Origin: Thalassospira povalilytica | Lineage (GTDB): Bacteria > Pseudomonadota > Alphaproteobacteria > Rhodospirillales > Thalassospiraceae | Reading direction: 5' to 3' | Length of the DNA stretch: 64,000 nucleotides | Assembly (NCBI RefSeq): GCF_002844235.1 | Contig: NZ_PGTS01000002.1 | Span: 434,001-498,000, forward strand | Part shown: positions 61,073-64,000 of the stretch, piece after piece | Layout of the letters: each line of letters begins with the position of its first letter | Position numbering within the stretch: position 1 is the stretch's first letter | The notes under the pieces: model-generated | Database searches by the model: none | The model's input: the letters and a program-made list of their open reading frames with translations, nothing else | What the model was told of the DNA's origin: nothing | Made by a program: the position numbers and the translations under genes

Positions 61073-63160
61073 CTAGCCCGACCGGAAATAGCGTACGGCC
61101 TCGTCACGTTCAAACAGATACAGCAACAAGCGCAACGCTTCGCCGCGCGCCTTTTGCAAATCCGGATCGCGATCAACAATCAGCCTTGCATCATCGCGTG
61201 CAATCGCCAGCAAATCCCCATGAAGCTCCAGATTTGCCAGGCGGTATTCCTGAAGACCGCTTTGCCGCGTCCCCAGAACCTCGCCGGCGCCGCGTAATTT
61301 CAAATCTTCCTCGGCAATTACAAAGCCGTCTTCGGTTTCGCGCATGATTTTAAGGCGTGATTTCGACACCTGACCAAGCGGACTGCCATATAGCAGCAAA
61401 CAGGTGGATGCTGCATCACCACGCCCGATGCGGCCACGCAGCTGATGGAGCTGTGCCAGACCAAAACGTTCTGAATGCTCGATCACCATGATGGTTGCCT
61501 CGGGGACGTTCACCCCGACTTCGATAACCGTTGTCGCAACCAGGATGGACGTCTCGCCATGGGCAAAACGCTCCATGACCTCGTCCTTTTCCTTGCCCTT
61601 CATCTTGCCATGAACAAGGCCGACACGGCTTTCACCAAAAAGCTCCACCAACACACGATAGCGTTCTTCCGCTGCTTGCAGATCCAGCACTTCTGAATCC
61701 TCCACCAGCGGACACACCCAATAGATCTTTGTGCCGGTACGGATCGCGCGCCCAATGCCGGACATCACATCATCGACCTTGTCGATCGGAAGCACGCGTG
61801 TATCCACCGGCTTGCGACCGGGTGGTTTTTCGTCTAGACGCGAAACTTCCATATCGCCGAACGCGGTCAGGGTCAGTGTCCTTGGGATCGGGGTTGCCGT
61901 CATCACCAGCACATCCACGGCCTGACCTTTGCCCGCCAGCATCAATCGTTGATGCACACCAAACCGGTGCTGTTCGTCGACCACGGCAAAGGCAAGGTCC
62001 CTGAACACCACGTCATCCTGAAACAGTGCATGTGTTCCGACCGCAATCTGGACTTCGCCACTTGCGAAACCTTCCAGCGATGCCTTGCGGGATTTTCCCT
62101 TGTCCCGTCCGGTCAGGATTGCGCAACTGACCCCGATCTTTTCAAGCAAGGGGGCAATCGTTTCAAAATGTTGCCGGGCCAGAATTTCAGTCGGGGCCAT
62201 CAATGCTGCCTGACGCCCGCATTCGACCGCATTCAGCATCGCCATCAGGGCAACCACTGTCTTGCCCGAACCAACATCCCCCTGCAAAAGACGCAACATG
62301 CGACCTTCGCTTGCCATATCGGCATAGATGTCCGTTAACGCGCGTTGCTGCGCGCCTGTCATGGCAAAGGGCAGGTGGCCCGCCAACGCATCACGAAGCC
62401 CGCCATCCCCCTTGGTCACACGTCCGCCAAGCTTGCGCATCTTGGCGCGAATAAGTGCAAGGGCCAGCTGATTTGCCAGCAATTCATCATAGGCCAGTCG
62501 TTTGCGCGCCGGATGATCGGGCGACAGATCTGTGTCATCTTGCGGATTATGAACAATATTCAGGGCCGTTTTAAGGTCCGGCCATTTATGGCGCGCAACA
62601 AGTGCCGGATCATGCCATTCCGGCAATTCGGGCAGGGTGCCAAGTGCTGCGCGTGCGGCTTTTGTCAATGTTTTGCCGGTAACGCCAGCAGACATCGGAT
62701 AGACCGGCTCAACCGTTTGAATTTCGTCACGTTCGGCCTCTGTCCCGATCCGGTCGGGATGCGTGATCTGATATTCGCCGCGATAATGATCAATCTTTCC
62801 CGACACAATACGTTTTTCGCCCACTGGCAAAACGTCATTCAGGTATTTTGCGCGTGCATTGAAAAACGCCAGAACAAGCGTGCCGCTTTGAGTTTTGCAA
62901 ATCACACGGTAAGGACGGCGGCGGTTGGGCGAAGGATCATGTCGCTCGACCCAGACATCCATTGTTACGACCGACCCGTCAATTGTTTCGCTTAACGGCG
63001 GGGACAAGCGGCGATCAATGATCCCGGATGGCAAGTGCCATAGTAGATCGGCTACATGTTCTCCGCCAATCAACCGGGCAACAAGCGGCTTTAACCGTGG
63101 ACCAATGCCCGGCAGGGTGTCGATTTCAGCAAAAAGCGGGAACAGAATTTCCGGGCGCAT
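61073..63160 (-). CDS. recG: ATP-dependent DNA helicase RecG
   Basis: 695 residues. N-terminal wedge domain with GIGPRLKPLVARLIG and the OB fold, then superfamily 2 helicase motifs: RLLQGDVGSGKTVVALMAML (I), AFAVVDEQHRFGVHQR (II), VMTATPIPRTL (III), and HQLRGRIGRG (VI). It remodels stalled replication forks. Start: ATG 63160 (MRPEILFPLFAEI) fits the family; an ATG at 63232 would add 24 residues. Divergent from sdhE. Confidence 0.95.
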   Translation of the reverse strand: MRPEILFPLFAEIDTLPGIGPRLKPLVARLIGGEHVADLLWHLPSGIIDRRLSPPLSETIDGSVVTMDVWVERHDPSPNRRRPYRVICKTQSGTLVLAFFNARAKYLNDVLPVGEKRIVSGKIDHYRGEYQITHPDRIGTEAERDEIQTVEPVYPMSAGVTGKTLTKAARAALGTLPELPEWHDPALVARHKWPDLKTALNIVHNPQDDTDLSPDHPARKRLAYDELLANQLALALIRAKMRKLGGRVTKGDGGLRDALAGHLPFAMTGAQQRALTDIYADMASEGRMLRLLQGDVGSGKTVVALMAMLNAVECGRQAALMAPTEILARQHFETIAPLLEKIGVSCAILTGRDKGKSRKASLEGFASGEVQIAVGTHALFQDDVVFRDLAFAVVDEQHRFGVHQRLMLAGKGQAVDVLVMTATPIPRTLTLTAFGDMEVSRLDEKPPGRKPVDTRVLPIDKVDDVMSGIGRAIRTGTKIYWVCPLVEDSEVLDLQAAEERYRVLVELFGESRVGLVHGKMKGKEKDEVMERFAHGETSILVATTVIEVGVNVPEATIMVIEHSERFGLAQLHQLRGRIGRGDAASTCLLLYGSPLGQVSKSRLKIMRETEDGFVIAEEDLKLRGAGEVLGTRQSGLQEYRLANLELHGDLLAIARDDARLIVDRDPDLQKARGEALRLLLYLFERDEAVRYFRSG

Positions 63161-63393
63161 GACGGTTTTGGTTGCAACTTTTGATGAGAACGTTAATAGA
63201 ACAATTGCGTTTATGGCACGGGTATACAACAAAATTATCGCGGGACAACCGGCAAGTCACCAATTGATGCAAAATCAGGTGATCGGCACCATGGACCCGG
63301 ATCGTATTTTACCGTAAAAGCCATGCCACAGAATTGCAGACAGCCGGCCCTCCCGCCGGGCGGCTATCAAAGAGTTAAATCAGGAGATCGACC

Positions 63394-63666
63394 ATGACTG
63401 ACAACATTTCGGAACTCGAAATGCGTCGCAAGAAACTGTTGTTCCGGGGTGGCCATCGCGGCACCAAGGAAAACGATATCCTGATGGGGCGTTTCATGGA
63501 AAAACACCTGAGCACCCTGACCGAAGAACAGCTTGATACGTTCGAGGCACTGATCAACGAAGTACCGGATGCAGATTTCTTCAAATGGGCAACCGGCAAG
63601 GAACAAGCGCCAGCCCAATATGACACGGATGTTCTGCGGATGATCCGGGAACTTAGCAACGCCTGA
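63394..63666 (+). CDS. sdhE: FAD assembly factor SdhE (succinate dehydrogenase)
   Basis: 90 residues. The family core is LLFRGGHRGTKENDILMGRF (~15-34), in which RGTKE corresponds to the RGxxE motif that helps attach FAD to SdhA; TEEQLDTFEALINEVPDADF follows. The cofactor-attachment role is known for the family. CAGGAG precedes the ATG. Seven bases upstream of mfd, a common alphaproteobacterial order. Confidence 0.93.
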   Translation: MTDNISELEMRRKKLLFRGGHRGTKENDILMGRFMEKHLSTLTEEQLDTFEALINEVPDADFFKWATGKEQAPAQYDTDVLRMIRELSNA

Positions 63667-63673
63667 TAAAGCA

Positions 63674-64000
63674 TTGAGTAAAATCAAAGAAATCATATCG
63701 ACCAAAGGTCGGAAACGTGTTGGTGGTGTCCCGGAAGGGGCCGACGCCCTGATCCTGCGTGAGTTGCTTGACGCTGCCGGAACCAACCAGACGGTTCTTC
63801 ATATTGCGCGCGATGACAAACGCATGTCGCAATTGGCAGAGGCGCTTCGGTTTTTTGCCGGCGAAGTAGACACATTGACGCTTCCGGCCTGGGATTGCCT
63901 TCCCTATGACCGGGTATCCCCGATCGCGGAAGTAACCGCACGGCGTATCGAGACCCTGACCACCCTGGCAGAGGGCACAAAGCCGGCCGCCGGGCAGGGT
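63674..64000 (+). CDS. mfd: Transcription-repair coupling factor (3' truncated by window)
   Basis: 109 codons from TTG 63674 to the window end, still open. PEGADALILRELL and LPAWDCLPYDRVSPIAEV with ARRIETLTTL match the N-terminal UvrB-like domain of Mfd, which recruits UvrA to RNA polymerase stalled at damage. Helicase domains lie beyond the window. TTG is the only early start I see and has no strong ribosome-binding site. Confidence 0.88.
   Translation, partial: MSKIKEIISTKGRKRVGGVPEGADALILRELLDAAGTNQTVLHIARDDKRMSQLAEALRFFAGEVDTLTLPAWDCLPYDRVSPIAEVTARRIETLTTLAEGTKPAAGQG

Noticed and set aside
1..64000. CRISPR arrays, prophage, IS elements, toxin-antitoxin pairs, rRNA or tRNA genes
   Set aside because: No regularly spaced repeats, transposase or integrase proteins, small paired genes, or tRNA-like T-loop/acceptor patterns were found by eye.

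Overview
This 64 kb window reads as a stretch of alphaproteobacterial chromosome, most likely Rhodospirillales and Thalassospira-like. That assignment is an inference from gene order and protein character, not from a search. The evidence is an scpAB-tatABC-serS-surE-pcm-nlpD block, a yajC-secDF block followed by Mth938- and NDUFAF6-type genes, a recG | sdhE-mfd block, an alphaproteobacterial LexA box (GTTC-N7-GTTC) at uvrA, and an FMN riboswitch before a monofunctional ribB. Base composition looks even and moderately GC-rich. I see no IS element, phage gene, CRISPR array, rRNA or tRNA.

Layout. 1-2700: end of pabA, pabC, and a degenerate EAL-like protein. 2700-3755: FMN riboswitch and ribB. 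3850-6340 (minus): xthA, an outer-membrane barrel protein, erpA. 6577-19632 (plus): argS, SPOR protein, nagZ, site-2 protease, scpA, scpB, an orphan ABC ATPase, tatABC, serS, surE, pcm, nlpD. 19697-23960: a DUF815 ATPase (minus), then yajC-secD-secF. 24087-28685: two homologues of mitochondrial complex I assembly factors (NDUFAF3/Mth938 and NDUFAF6 types) with an FAD protein, an MscS channel and a secreted protein. 28745-34207: trmFO, an unknown membrane protein, uvrA. 34420-46082: amino-sugar/peptidoglycan-sugar locus. 46388-55146: a polyamine-type ABC importer and a ugp-type glycerol-3-phosphate importer. 55278-64000: msrC, ssb, two NUDIX hydrolases, a YchJ-like protein, rpoH, a DUF502 protein, recG, sdhE and the start of mfd.

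The most coherent system is at 34.4-46.1 kb. A minus-strand six-gene operon (BadF-type sugar kinase, GntR regulator, SIS deaminase, nagA, Gfo/Idh oxidoreductase, class II aldolase) diverges from murQ plus a four-gene sugar ABC importer. TGGTAT/ATACCA half-sites lie over the candidate promoters between the arms. I read it as a GlcNAc/MurNAc import-and-salvage regulon running from uptake to triose phosphate; nagZ lies elsewhere in the window. The three ABC importers sit head to tail, and each binding-protein gene is followed by a stem-loop before the next gene.

Other points worth a second look: the rpoH leader, with a strong promoter, a possible 13-codon leader peptide ending in CCPLP and two inverted repeats; a G-quadruplex-type tract just after the rpoH terminator; an NDUFAF6-type protein lacking the Asp-rich prenyl-synthase motifs; and an EAL-like protein without its catalytic loop but with four C-terminal cysteines.
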